From Pontederia crassipes (taxonomy: Eukaryota > Streptophyta > Magnoliopsida > Commelinales > Pontederiaceae): a DNA stretch of 64,000 nucleotides. The position numbers were made by a program, and so were the translations under genes. Shown here one piece after another: positions 25,501-39,380 of this stretch (the stretch's first letter is position 1; each line of letters opens with the position of its first letter). The notes under the pieces are model-generated. The model made no database searches and was not told where the DNA came from. It saw only the letters and a list, made by a program, of their open reading frames with translations. The stretch spans positions 44,605,696 through 44,669,695 of the forward strand of contig CM060188.1 of the NCBI GenBank assembly GCA_030549335.1. The letters are read 5' to 3'.

Positions 25501-26627
25501 TTTAATTATGAAAATAATGATATTATGAGTTACTTTTACTTATATGAAAGTTCATATGATTTGACAAGTTATGTTATATGTGATATGCTTTAAATGTTTT
25601 ATCATATGGAGAATGTGGTTATTTAATGTTTTATGCACTCGTATTGTTCCCTTATGTTGTACTTTTATTCCACTCACTGAGCAAATGATTATTGCTCATA
25701 AAACCCATTTTAAATGTTTTTTTAGATACTCGTAAGTTCTCGAGTTGAGTCGATTCGGAGCTTATTTTTGCTGCATATAGATGAGGTCGAGCCGCTGGAG
25801 CACTTTAATCTCCCTTCGCTTTTGTTTTTGGAAGCACACATGTGTAATAGATAGTCTTAGATATGTTGTAATTAAGTTTGTGAGAAACTTTTTGTAAGAT
25901 TGTATAAGACTTGATCCTGTGAGGTTATATGTCAAATCGTTTGTGGAAAAAAAAAGTATAGCGACAATATGCGAATGTCATATCTTATAGCTTTTTATTA
26001 AACTTTGATGCATATATATATATATATATATATCTTTTGTATGTGTGTTGGCAAATACCACAAGATAACTAAGGGAGGAGGTTTTACCGATTTTATTTTT
26101 GGAATTGCTAAACATAACTAAGAGTGTGATAATTGGAATTAGAACTTAGTCACGGAGTTGGGTGTGACAACGACTGTCGGAAATTATGACGGATAGATAT
26201 CCATCGGAAATATCGACGTTCCTAATCGTCAAAAAATAAAATAATAATATAACAAAGTACATAATTTATTATTTTCATTTCCGACAGTTGTAACCGTCGG
26301 AAATTGCGACGGATGGATATCCATCGAAAATATCGACGTTCCTAATCGCCGAAAAATAAAATAATAATATAAAAAATTACATAATTTATTATTTTCATTT
26401 TCGACGATTGTAATCGTCGAAAATTACGTTGGAAATTGCGACGATATCCGTCGGAAATATCGACGTTCCTAATCATTGAAAAATAAAGTAATAATATAAT
26501 AAATTATATAATTTATTATTTTTATTTTCGACGGTTGTGACCGTCGGAAAAAATTTCCATCACAAATTGCGACGGATTTCTATCCGTCGAAAATTGTCCG
26601 TGGGAAAATGACAATTTTCTTGTAGTG
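22571..26627. mobile_element. CACTA-type transposon remnant (unit B)
   Basis: Right terminus TTTTCTTGTAGTG ends at 26627. Subterminal GACGGT/ACCGTC repeats are dense at about 22610-22830 and 26170-26600. The left terminus is missing, as in A. No transposase frame is present. Confidence 0.82.
23424..26169. mobile_element. Solo LTR 1 (unit B)
   Basis: TGTCAC...GTGACA element of 2746 bp with the 5-bp target duplication ACGAC at 23419-23423 and 26170-26174. It sits at the same site as in A, so insertion preceded the A/B duplication. Confidence 0.88.
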
Positions 26628-26924
26628 ATAGCAGGTATTCTGAGATAAACTTTCTGCCTGGTAGCCTTTGTGGCTGTTGTTAATTTTGTCTGAAATTATT
26701 GTTCATGGATTTATCATTGAAGTCTACTTGTTAATTTTGTTTGACGTTAATGTTCACGGATGTCATGAAAGCTTAGTTGTTGATTTCGTTATTAATGGCT
26801 GTCATTAATGTTTGTAAGTCTAAAAGGTTTCATGGTTGCAACATTCATGTTAAAATGGCGTAGAGTATCCATTCCATGGCATTGACCTACAAAATTCTAC
26901 ATTCAAGGTGGAAGATATTGATGA

Positions 26925-29062
26925 TGTAACACCCGGAAAAAAAAATTAACGGCCAATTGGAGAGATAAAATTTAGGATCTTCATTAAGGTGGGATAATGG
27001 TCAAATATTGAGGGGATGATGGCAAAAATTTCGGATCTCAGGGATTAATAAAGAAATCCAAGGAGTTAATGTTGATTCTTTCCTCTGAAAGCCTCTTTTC
27101 CATTTTCCTTTCTTTCTAGCATTTTGTCCACATTCTGTGAAGAGAGTTATCTCCCGGTCATCCCCGAGAGCAAGGGTAGCTGATGTTTCTTTTCTCTGCT
27201 AGATTATCTAATCTCCACATCTCTTCCTCACGTTGTTGTTCAATCCAAACTACCGTATAGGTGGTAATCAGCCAAGGGAAGAGATCTCAGTGCAGGGAGA
27301 ACAAAGAGGGCGTGACATTCATGAATAGACGAATCAAACAAGGATCAAACGCGAAACAAAGTGAGTGGATCTGAAATCACCTTGCATAAATAGAAATAGA
27401 TTAGATTTGATCTTCTAACCATCTGATCTTGTCGTTATTCATGATTAAGCATGTAAAGGATATGAAAGCAAGAAGTATACGATTGATTGTTTGAGTGCTA
27501 TGTGATGATTATGATGTGTTGTGCTTAGGAATCATATTGTAGTTATTTGATCTATCATTAGTTTTGTATTTCTGCATGACTAGACCATTGATCTATCATT
27601 CTATGTTGCTTATGTCTTATGTTTTCTTCTGCATTGGTAGAATATCATGGCTGTTACTTTTAGAACTCTTGACATTTTGGAGAAACATAATAACCCAGCC
27701 CGGATTCTTGAGAACCCGACCCGAGTTCATACTGGAAACGGCCGTGCAGGTTGCTTCCACAGTCGTGCTTATGGAAGTCGGCCGAGTTAGCATGAGACAT
27801 ACCAATCGACCATTCTACAACGACCACCCTATTACTCGACCCGGGTTTCACTTAACCCGATTCGCCCTTCATCGAACCTGACGCTAGTGCGACATTATCC
27901 ACGAACCCGACCTGAGTACCAACTACACTCGGTCCAGGTCTATGCTACGAACTCGACCTGGGTCACCCTAAACCCGCATCGGTCACCCTGAACTTGGCCC
28001 GGGTTATAGCAATCCTAGAACATCTTCCATATTGTTTACCGTTTCTTAATTCTGAACTGAATGCTACCTGATCTTATTTTGATTGATTATGATTATGATA
28101 GGATTAATGCCATATGATCTTACCACGATCTATTCTTAATTTAAAAATATGGGTCCTTATGATGAGTCATCCTATTATTAATTCAATTATTTTCACATTA
28201 TGATGAACAAGGAATAACAAGATTTTAAAGTGACTAAGAAGTTAAGATGGAAGTTGAATAATGGGTTGTCGGCCTATTTCAAGTGCCTCAAGATAAGGGC
28301 CGCTCCCTTGGGCATGATTTGATCACCGTTGTCCCGCACAAGGCTATATCGTTTCGCTCGACATAATCCAAGAAGAATTTAAAGGCATCCAAAGTCACTT
28401 AATTTCTAAGCATGACTCAATATTAAGAAATATTGATAAGTAAAGCAAGCACGAACATCAAGTCGAATTATCGTTATGATTTATGTCATGATTATCAAGT
28501 CTACCATTGATTCCAAATTTATCATGTATCATGTGATCTTACGGATTATTGATATCCATTGACTTTTCCTTGTTCATGATCTATGATTATTCCATGCCCA
28601 TGCCCCTGACCAAGATAAGTACATATTATCATTTTCAATTTATGCTATTTAAAGTTATGCATTGTATATCCTTATTTAATATGCTGTAACGCTTACGAGA
28701 GGACTTCCTTTCCTGTATTTGATTTTTACGTGATCATGTCAATGATGATGTTGAGTTGGTGTGTTGCGACGATGCTCAGACTGCTATAAAGCACATGAAG
28801 TACATTGCCTATTTAACTATTCATTTCCTTCTGCATTTATGAACCTATGATGTAAACTTTATGATATTTCTTCAAGGACGATGTAACCATTTTTAAAATT
28901 TTGCAATTAATGTTATTTTTTTCACAATTCTTCTTTATTTTATTCTTTCTCTTACTGACGTGTCTCTAGTCTTGACTGAGATATGGTCAGTTTAACATAA
29001 CATTTGTAGCGTTCTCAGATTGATTTTTGTCACATTGCGTTGGTCAATTTGAGGGTGTTATA
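26925..29062. mobile_element. Solo LTR 2 in JAC1 exon 2 (unit B)
   Basis: TGTAACACCC...GGGTGTTATA element of about 2138 bp flanked by GATGA and GATGC, at the same site as in A and C. A 6-bp deletion near 27860 distinguishes it from A. Confidence 0.87.
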
Positions 29063-30138
29063 GATGCTCTGGATGCTCCCAAATTGTCATACATGCCAAT
29101 TTATTCTCTTTATGTGGATGAGGTCTCATTGCAAGATGAGCCGAAGATTCTTGGAAAAAAATTCAACAATCAAAGCCCTTTAACTAGAAAATTTTCTCTT
29201 ACAATATAACTCAACTAAGGCTTCTTGCCATTTAAAATTTGTTTGTCGTTAATTTTGTGAACTTTTTTGTGGGAATCTATTGTATAACTCTCACTCAAAA
29301 TAAATCTTTTGAGATTATTGATTAGGATAACATACACATTTTTACATTCTCAATTTTTTCCACCACGTCGTTTTTCGTATGGCACATGAAAAATAATAAT
29401 AGTATCCCTAAATCTTGAATACATACTTTTCTTTCCCTTTTTATCCATACTTTCTCAATTGATTTTCCTAGTTTCATTTCATATTTTATTTGACATCTCT
29501 GAACTATTTGAGAGCTTTTCTTGTATCTTGTAAAAAGATGAGGAAATTGACAAAGAAGAATTTGAAAATGGTCATTAACAAATATTACATTTTCTTTTGT
29601 ATAATAACACTCAACAAATCACAAATATGAGAATGAATCATTCTATTTCACTTCATTTTTTTATTTCCGTATCGGTCTTCATTTTTATGTCACCTCGAAA
29701 ACCTCAACCCAATGGACAAATTAATATCATCCAAATAACTAGTCAATACCTAATTATCTCAGCTTCACATGTTAATTTCAACATCATCCCGAGGTATCTA
29801 TCTAAAAAAAATGACAAAGTTCAAATAACTTGTGTAATTTTCTAAGCTATATAAACTTCAAAAGATTAAAGTCTAATTGTAATATTTTAAAGAGTCACAT
29901 AACTTTATGACATAATATCAGAAAAATAAAATCTTTTAGAAAATTGAATTTTATATGAAAAAAGTATAGTCTGAGAAATTTAATAACACACTATGCGGAT
30001 ACAAATACTTATATGTGAGCATAAAAGTTGATAAAATAAATGCAATGACAGTTTCACTTAAGGATGCAAGAAAAATTCGATCGACCCAAAAAGATTGAAT
30101 TGAAAAAAAATAGGGGACTAAATATGATTTAAGTCGAT

Positions 30139-33100
30139 TTTTAATAGAGCAAAACTGATTTATTATGTGTGTGTGGGTAGGGGGGTTTCTATTTGTATAA
30201 TTACTTCATAAATAATAAATATTTTATTATTAGTATAATAATTTTTTTATAATTTAATGTGTTTTCATCACATTATGAAAAACTAAATTTAATAGTTCTA
30301 TTATTATAGTTATAAAATTAAATATATTTACATTAGTTTTAATTTATATATATTTTTATAAATCTTATTCTAATAAATAGGAGTCTGAAAAAATCAAACC
30401 TCTTGGGAATAATTTTTTATAAATGATTTTAAGATGATTTTTTGTAATTTTAGAAATCAACTCAAAAAATATGGGGGAACTTTTTAAATAAAAAATCAAT
30501 CTGACTTGATCCATTTTCACTTATTCATAAATAATAATGGAGAAATTGACCTTGATTGTTAAATAATACCCCTTTAAAATAACTAATTTCATAACAATTA
30601 AAATATTACGTGAGAATAATATTCAATAAAATGTTTAAAAAATAATTTAGTTTGAGACAAAATAATAGTAATGGTAATAATTAAGTAACCTTTAGAAAAA
30701 AAAAACGTGCGTCACCGAGTGCTGTAATATTCAAAACTAGTGAAGATTCTCGCGCTTTGTGCGATTAAAATGTTAGTAATATATTAATAATATTAAAATT
30801 TAGTTATACATTCAATTTATAATATTAAGAAAATATACTTATATGTTAAATTTGAAATTATGTCCATAGGTAACTTTAAGAAATCTCATTTGAATTATAG
30901 AGTTCAATTATAAGGAGATAACAAATAATATTTAATAATTTTAAGTTTATATGTATGATAATGACATATAAGGCTTCTTCAATAGTAAAGTGGTGGATCT
31001 TTAGATGACAAAATATTAACATATTTTAACTATATGTTTAAAATCTAAAAAATGTGCATAAATCATAAACATTTACAAGGGATATCATATTTTATATGTT
31101 TCAAAATATTACTAATATTTTTATATAATCAGATCTCATAAAAATTTATTTATACATTCATATATAATATTGGGAAAATATGCTGATAAGATAAAATTCA
31201 AATTATGCTCCTAGGTATCTTTAAAAAAACTTTTTTGAATTACAGAGTTCAATTATAAGGTGGCAATAAGTAATATTTTTTTATGCATAAAGAAGGATGA
31301 ATAATGTGTATCTTTTTCCAATATTCAATTTAGAGAATGATCAAAACATATCATTTTTACATTATCAAAACTTATCATCTTTACAGTATTTTTAATATTT
31401 AAGCTAATACCCTAACAGTGACACATTACAATTAAATTGTTACTATAGTACAAAAACAAAAGTTTAACCAAGAGAGGAGAGAGAACCTATTAATGAGTCA
31501 ATGAGTGGAAATTATTGTATTATCATTCTTTATTATTTTATATAATGCCTAACATAACTTAGATTTTATTTGTTAATAAAAATACACGATCCAAATGTTA
31601 CAAATATTAAAGTATTGAAGGAATTAATAGATATATAAATTTGATGTTATAATAGGTATTTATGAATATATTTTTCATTTGACCGGTTGCCATGAATATT
31701 TAAGTCCACTCTATCTCCAAGTGATTTTTTATATAGGGCTATTACGTGAGTGGTTATTAATAACTTATCAACTTAGTTAAGTTATTCTAAAATAACTATA
31801 AACATTTATTCATATTAAACTATTGCAGTCATATTTTTTATAGATAAACAAAAGACTTTTAAATAATATATTTATTTTTATCTTGAAGATGTGGCACTCT
31901 CATGAGAATTGGTCAAGTTCAACTTCTCATTCCAAGCTATCTTCTTTTATTATATCAAGTATAGATAAGAAATCAACATATCAATTAAATAGGTAAATAA
32001 ATTATTCACATTTTTTTTGTGATATCTTGTCGTAACAACCCATAATTAACAACATATAAATGTAATCTAATTAGCACATATTATGTATAGTTGGACAACA
32101 TTTAAAGCTATGCCGAGTGTCATATATAGATTAAAAATAGATTAAAAACCTGCTGACATTTAGATTTTGTAAATGAAATAGTTCGAACAATAATAATGTA
32201 TTCAAGTTAACTAAGGCCACTCATCATATCTTATTATAATAAAAAATCTAATATATGAATTTATAATAAAAAAATAAAGAATGAGGATATTATATATGTT
32301 TTAAATTATGAGATCAAAACGTGGAATTAGGCCATACAATGCAATTATGAAATTAAGCCATACAATAAACTAAAACTTCTGAAAAAAATATGATTATATA
32401 TCAATGTACATATAATATCAAAACTGAATTAATTAAATTGCAATATTTTCCTATTTTTAAATATTGAAGGAAGTCATTATGTAATGAATTCCAAAGAAAA
32501 ACTAAGAAATGATGCTATAGCAAATCACAAAAGACTGCTTAAGAAAATTTCTATCAAAAGAAAAATAACTAAGAAAAATCTTTTAAACCGGTGTGGTGCA
32601 CTTTGAGTTCTCCCCTATGTAGTGGACCAATTGTGCTTAGATTCATTGTGCAAGGCCTTTAGATAGATGTATCTACAAAATAAACAAAATATTTATATAA
32701 AGAAAATTTTATCTCGTGACAAAATATATTAAGAAACAAAAATATTAAAAATTTGTAAAAAGAAAGGCATGCAGTTATTTTTAAATTTTGGCTTGATTAT
32801 TTTAATCAGTCTATATTTTTCATTTACCTAATGTGTCATATAGGATATTAGTAAAGTTGAGAGAGAAGAGAATAATAATCATTAACTAAAAAATCATAAA
32901 AGAAGATAAATATGAGTTGAGAGAGAATGCAGTTCAATTACTTACAAAAATACTATTAAAATATTTTAAACGAATATCAAATTAATATGACAATGAAAAT
33001 ACTCATATAAATAAAATGGATGCGAAAAGCACAAAAGAGGCTTTAAATTTCGTTTCAGAATTTTAATATATATGGAGCTTCAACTAAATAATGGATCCAT

Positions 33101-33662
33101 AAGAATATTAAACTACATCAGTGAGAAAATATGTAAGTAAATAATTTGCTACAACGAAGAAATACATATGCCAATTGGGCAAAAAGAATCGTAATATCCA
33201 GCTTTAAGTAAATAAGACCGGATCCATAAGAATATTAAGCTACATAAGTGAGAAAATACGTAAGTAAAGAGAAAATTATCCATAAGAGTTTGCTACATTT
33301 ATGTGGTTGCCATGATGGTGTTCAACGTGCTCAAGTGATTTGATTCTCGTCAAATGCTTTCGGATGGCTTCACTTCACGAAGGAGGTTTCAAATGTGTTA
33401 ATAAGTGAGGTTTGTTTGGAGAGCTCTCAATAATAAATTAAAATACACATATACAGAATTATTTTATATTATAAAAATATAATAAAATATAAAGAGCCAA
33501 TATCTAATTTATAAATAATTAATTATAATATTAAAATTTTAAAACACAATTAATAATTAGTTCAAATGATATTTATGATACTAAAGTATGAAAATAATAA
33601 AACAATATAGAAAATTCAGGAAAAAAGGGATGAACGGTGGTTTGGGATTGGTTCTGATTTCT

Positions 33663-33699
<37 letters not shown>

Positions 33700-34353
33700 A
33701 TAAATAATAGTTACAAAAAAATTTGCAAAATTTAACGCACATTAAGTTAGAATGTATTTATATATGATTGTTTTACATTATAAAAAAATATGATAGAATA
33801 TAAACAGTCAATGCATAATTTATATGAATATCAAGGATGCATTTATGTACTTTTTAAATTGAGATACAAAGAGCTAGCATATGATTGATTAATAATTAAT
33901 TATGATGATTTCAATACACAAAATCATAATGAAAATATCAAGTGCATGTGCTAAGAATGAAATGATGATATTTATAATATTAAACGATGAGACTATTACA
34001 AAATTCAAAAAAATGAGAAAGATAAAAAAAATAGAATGAATGATGGCTTTGATCATTCTTAATCCTCAGGATATTTTTTACGTAAGATAAATAGGAAATC
34101 GCTCATTAGTTTACAGATTAGACATTTCTTTTTTATTAGATGTAAAATATTTGTTATTGTAAGAAAAAATATAATAGAGTTGACGTATAATTTGTGAAAT
34201 TTAATACACATTAATCATAAGTGCATTAGATATATTATTTTATATTAAAAAATATAACAAATATAAAGAATCATTATAATGTATCCATGCAGATTGGGAA
34301 GGCGCGGTCCTACATATCTATTTCTACTTATATTTTATATGCCAAATGCCGAC
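30139..34353. other. AT-rich spacer of unit C
   Basis: Near-identical copy of 1-4216, including the internal repeats and the AT microsatellite at about 33667-33697. No genes seen. The unassigned 77-codon frame follows at 34354-34587 on the minus strand. Confidence 0.7.
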
Positions 34354-34683
34354 TCAATCCATCTTTCCAACTCCAATACACAACCAAAGCATCAGACGTA
34401 TCAATCTAAAATGATAAATGGAAATAAAATCCAATACTAAATGATCGGTTGATACAGCAACGGACGATTGAACGCCCAAGCGACCGAGGGGAGGAAGCGT
34501 GCAACCCGCATCGCAGCTTGGCGAATCATGAGGAAGAGACTGCAGAGCATGAGTAAGCTTATCCATAGTGTAGCAGCTGCTGCACAACCTGCGACAATCG
34601 TCACCAATTCGTCTCTCTCGTTAAAATTGTTCAGCTGATTTTGGAGTGGTCACTCGTACCAGAGAGAGAGAGAGAGAGAGAGG

Positions 34684-35117
34684 GGAGAGAGGGGAGAGAG
34701 AGCAAAAAATAAAAAAAATAGGACGAAGCATTCATCTAATACGGTAATTTTTCCTTCATTCGTGTTGTCGTGGCTCATGACACAACCTCCTTTTAAACTC
34801 TTAAGGAATCTCTTCAACTTCCAAAAGAAAACTGATGTCATAAAATTTGCAGCAATAATAATAAGTGTTGTTGTGACACAGCCTCCTTTTAAACTCTTAA
34901 AATTGATCTCTTCAACTTCCAAAAAGGAAAACGGATGTTAATAAAAATTTGTGGCAATAATAAGAATATAGGAAGAGAGAGAATAAAATGTAAAGAGGAA
35001 TACTACGTTAACATGAAAGAGAAAATGGGTAATAATAGGGTAATAATGGGTAATAATGGGTAATAATAAAATGAAGGGAAAGGAAAATATTTTATTCTCC
35101 CTATTTGAATTACTTTA
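34684..35117. other. Filler DNA replacing the RING gene and JAC1 exon 1 in unit C
   Basis: About 430 bp not found in the other units. It lies between the GA microsatellite and the end of JAC1 exon 1. It contains an imperfect direct repeat of about 88 bp (34778-34864 and 34874-34964; shared 'cctccttttaaactctta' and 'tctcttcaacttcca'). A short GGGTAATAAT repeat lies near 35026-35068. The right junction falls at the shared string 'ttctcctctttttg'. Its origin is unknown. Confidence 0.75.
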
Positions 35118-35339
35118 TTCTCCTCTTTTTGTTGTGTATAAAGATTTGGATTTCAGGTTTTTTATGCAATTTCTGCTATAATTTAAATACAGTGCATCAG
35201 TGCAGAATGTATATACGGGCTAGTTGATATGTATTCTACTTCTTTCTGTAATCTGACATGAATGATTTACCCACATACGTAGAACAAATTCAGTTTGAAC
35301 ATTTTGATTCCTGTTATGGATGCAGTTTGTGATAATTAG

Positions 35340-35416
35340 CGGAGAGAGAGGTCGTTGAGGGAGAGAGAGAGAGGAGAGATGGAGAGAGAAGTAGATAATG
35401 GAGTGGGATTGGGAAG

Positions 35417-35452
<36 letters not shown>

Positions 35453-36220
35453 GAAAGATGAGAAAGCGGAAAAACTAAAAAAAAACGGGATAGTGAAATT
35501 TTAATTACTGACGGCTCTGACCGTCAGAAAAGTAAATATTAATTATTTTAAAATTATAAAAAATTATGATCGTCGAAATTTATTTAATTATAAAAATAAA
35601 ATACTATATTTAGTTATATATAATATTTATTTTTTAATCTATCGACGTTTTGAACTGTCGCTAATTATTACCGACGGTCGGAATTGTAAAAAATTGCGAA
35701 GGTTCGGACTGTCGCTAATTATATTAATAAAATACTCCTCATATTATATTATTATGCATTTACCGACGGTTACGATCGTCGAAAATTACGACGCATAGAT
35801 ATCCATCGAAAATATCGACGTTCCTAATCGTCAAAAAATAAAATAATAATATAACAAATTACATAATTTATTATTTTTATTTCCGACGATTGTAACCGTC
35901 AAAAATTGCAACGGATGGATATCCGTCGAAAATATCGACGTTCCTAATCGCCAAAAAATAAAATAATAATATAACAAATTACATAATTTATTATTTTTAT
36001 TTTCGACGATTGTAATCGTCGAAAATTCCGTCGGAAATTACGACGATATCCGTCGGAAATATCAACGTTCCTAAACATCAAAAAATAAAGTAATAATATA
36101 ATAAATTGCATAATTTATTATTTTTATTTTCGACGATTGTGAAATATTTCCATCGCAAATTGCGACGGATTTCTATCCATCAAAAATTGTCCGTGGAAAA
36201 ATGACAATTTTCTTATAGTG
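35340..36220. mobile_element. CACTA-type transposon remnant without nested LTR (unit C)
   Basis: Same element as in A/B but diverged and shorter. The right end is TTTTCTTATAGTG (one mutated base), ending at 36220. The uninterrupted text near 35760-35790 is the empty site for solo LTR 1. About 400 bp at the left end present in A/B is missing. Confidence 0.8.
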
Positions 36221-36517
36221 ATAGCAGGTATTCTGAGATAAACATTCTGCCTGGCAGCCTTTGTGGGTGTTATTAATTTTGTCTGAAATTATTGTTCATG
36301 GATTTATCATTGAAGTCTACTTGTTAATTTTGTTTGACGTTAATGTTCACGGATGTCATGAAAGCTTAGTTGTTGATTTCGTTATTAATGGCTGTCATTA
36401 ATGTTTGTAAGTCTAAAAGGTTTCATGGTTGCAACATTCATGTTAAAATGGTGTAGAGTATCCATTCCATGGCATTGACTTACAAAATTCTACATTCAAG
36501 GTGGAAGATATTGATGA

Positions 36518-38675
36518 TGTAACACCCAAAAAAAATAAATAATTAACGGCCAATTGGAGAGATAAAATTTAGGATCTTCGTTAAGGTGGGATAATGGTCA
36601 AATGTTGAGGGGATGATGACAAAAATTTCGGATCTCATGGATTAATAAAGAAATCCAAGGAGTTAATGTTGATTCTTTCCTCTGAAAGCCTCTTTTCCAT
36701 TTTCCTTTCTTTCTAGCATTTCGTCCACATTCTGTGAAGAGAGTTATCTCCCGGTCATCCCCGAGAGCAAGGGTAGCCGATGTTTCTTTTCTCTGCTAGA
36801 TTATCTAATCTCTACATCTCTTCCTCACATTGTCGTGCAATCTAAACTACCCTATAGGTGGTAATCAGCCAAGGGAAGAGATCTCAGTGCAGGGAGAACA
36901 AAGAGGGCGTGACATTCATGAATAGAAGAATCAAACAAGGATCAAACACGAAACAAAGTGAGTGGATCTGAAATCACCTTGCATAAATAGAAATAGCTTT
37001 GATTTGATCTTCTAACCATCTGATCTTGTCGTTATTCATGATTAAGCATGTAAAGGATATGAAAGCAAGAAGTATATGATTGATCGTTTGAGTGCTATGT
37101 GATGATTATGATGTGTTGTGCTTAGGAATCATATTGTAGTTATTTGATCTATCATTAGGTTTGTATTTCTGCATGACTAGAGCATTGATCTATCATTCTA
37201 TGTTGCTTATGTCTTATGTTTTCTTCTGCGTTGGTAGAATATCATGGCTGTTACTTTTAGAACTCTTGACATTTTGGAGAAACATAATAACCCAGCCCGG
37301 ATTCTTGAGAACCCGACCCGAGTTCATACTAGAAACGGCCATGAGGGTTGCTTCCATAGTCGTGCTTACGGAACTCGGCCGAGTTAGCATGTGACATACC
37401 GATCGACCATTCCACAGCGACCGCCCTATTATCCGACCCGGGTTTCACTTAACCCAATCCGGGTTTTCCCTTCATCGAACCTGATGCTAGTGCGACATTA
37501 TCCACGAACCCGACCTGAGTATCAATTACACTCAGTCCAGATCTATGCTACGAACTCGGCCTGGGTCACCCTAAACCCGCCTCGATCACCCTGAACTCGG
37601 CCCGGGTTATAGCAATCCGAGAACATCTTCCATATTGTTTACCGTTTCTTAATTCTGATCTGAATGCTATATGATCTTGTTTTGATTGATTATGATTATG
37701 ATAGGATTAATGCCATATGATCTTACCACGATCTATTCTTAATTTAAAAATATGGGTCCTTATGATGAGTCATCCTATTATTAATTCAATTATTTGCACA
37801 TTATGATGTACAACGAATAACGAGATTTTAAAGTGACTAAGAAGTTAAGATGGAAGATGAATAATGAGTTGTCGGCATATTTCAAGTGCTTCAAGATAAG
37901 GGTCGCTCTCTTGGGCATGATTTGATCATCGTTGTCCCGCACAAGGCTATATCGTTTCGCTCGACATAATCCAAGAATAATTTAAAGACATCCAAAGTCA
38001 CCTAATTTCTAAGCATGATTCAATATTAAGAAATATGGATAAGTAAAGCAAGCACGAACATCAAGTCAAGATATCGTTATGATTTATGTCATGATTATCA
38101 AGTCTATCATTGATTCCAAATTTATCATGTATCATGTGATCTTACGGATTATTGATATCCATTGACTTTTCCTTGTTCATGATCTATGATTATTCCATGC
38201 CCAGGCCCCTGACCAAGATAAGCACATATTATTATTATTTTCAATTTATGCTATTTGAAGTTATGCATTGTATATCCTTATTATTTCTTTAATAGGCTGT
38301 AACGTTTACGGGAGGACGTCCTTTCCTGTATTTGATTTTTACGTGATCATGTCAACGATGATGTTGAGTTAGTGTGTTGCGACGATGCTCAGATTGCTAT
38401 AAAGCACATGAAGTACATTCCCTATTGAACTATTCATTTCCTTCCGCATTTATGAACCTATGATGTAAACTTTATGATATTTCTTCAAGGACGATGTAAC
38501 CATTTTTAAAATTTTGCAATTAATGTTATTTTTTTCACAATTCTTCTTTATTTTATTCTTTCTCTTACTGACGTGTCTCTAGTCATGACTGAGATATGGT
38601 CAGTTTAACATAACATTTGTAGCGTTCTCGGATTGATTTTTGTCACATGGCGTTGGTCAATTTGAGGGTGTTACA
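36518..38675. mobile_element. Solo LTR 2 in JAC1 exon 2 (unit C)
   Basis: Best-preserved ends of the three copies: TGTAACACCC and GGGTGTTACA form a perfect 10-bp inverted pair. Flanks are GATGA and GATGC. Length is about 2158 bp, with several percent divergence from A/B by eye. Confidence 0.88.
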
Positions 38676-38802
38676 GATGCTCCCAAATTCTCATACATGC
38701 CAATTTATTCTCTTTATGTGGACGAGGTCTCATTGCAAGATGAGCCGAAGATTCTTGGAAAAAATTTCAACAATCAAAGCCCTTTAACTAGAAAATTTTC
38801 TC

Positions 38803-39120
38803 TTACAATATAACTCAACTAAGGGTTCTTGCCATTTAAAATTTGTTTGTCGTTAATTTTGTGAACTTAATGAGTAGATTGTATTATCTTAACTAATGCT
38901 TGATAATAATATAAACAATGTTTAGCAATAATGATTGCATTAAACATCACATTGATAATGATTGCACATTTTCTGGTCCACCATGATCTAAATTACTCAA
39001 GTCATCACCTTTATAATGAAATTTGTACAATTTTATTGTAAACATCACATTGTAACATGAAAATATTGCACTTGTGCATATTTCAAATATGTGAATTTCA
39101 TCAAGAATCTCCTATTGCTG

Positions 39121-39162
<42 letters not shown>

Positions 39163-39380
39163 ACTATATATGTTCATATTTCAAACATAGACTTACCTCT
39201 AATATGACTCTTTTTGAAAGAATTTATATCTCTTAAATATGTTGAATAAACTTGTATGTCACTAAGATAAAAATTTCCAATATTGATCAACTCATGGAAA
39301 TTACATTTCCTCTTACAATATAACTCAACTAAGGCTTCTTGCCATTTAAAATTTGTTTGTCGTTAATTCTGTGAAGTTAA
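38803..39380 (+). repeat. Local duplication of the spacer after exon 2 (unit C)
   Basis: The spacer start 'ttacaatataactcaact' occurs at 38803 and again at about 39311, both followed by some 65 bp of matching text. Between them lie about 430 bp (38878-39308) absent from A and B, including an AT microsatellite near 39125-39158. The inner copy is preceded by 'acatttcctc', close to the exon 2 text 'aaattttctc'. Confidence 0.75.

Larger units (their letters stand above)
21957..29198 (+). pseudogene. Truncated JAC1-type J-domain gene (unit B)
   Basis: Exon 1 (ATG at 21957) has the same predicted protein as unit A. Intron 1 carries the CACTA remnant and nested solo LTR. Exon 2 is split by solo LTR 2 (26925-29062), resumes at 29063 and breaks into spacer after 29198, at exactly the same base as A. 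The J-domain exons are absent. Confidence 0.9.
15067..30138 (+). repeat. Tandem segmental-duplication unit B (about 15.07 kb)
   Basis: Full-length second copy with the same order of spacer, RING gene, broken JAC1-type gene with both solo LTRs and CACTA remnant, and trailing spacer. Differences from unit A seen by eye are single bases, for example Gly instead of Ser in the RING protein and a 6-bp loss inside solo LTR 2. AT and GA tract lengths also differ. Such sparse differences mean a recent duplication, or allelic copies placed in tandem by the assembler. Confidence 0.95.
35118..38802 (+). pseudogene. JAC1-type gene fragment lacking exon 1 (unit C)
   Basis: Homology to the parent starts at the last bases of exon 1 and continues through intron 1 into exon 2 (about 36410-36517). 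After solo LTR 2 it resumes at 38676-38802. A further 9-bp loss follows the LTR compared with the parent text 'gatgctctggatgctccc'. It has no start codon region, no promoter and no J domain. The same exon 2 break into spacer occurs as in A and B. Confidence 0.88.
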
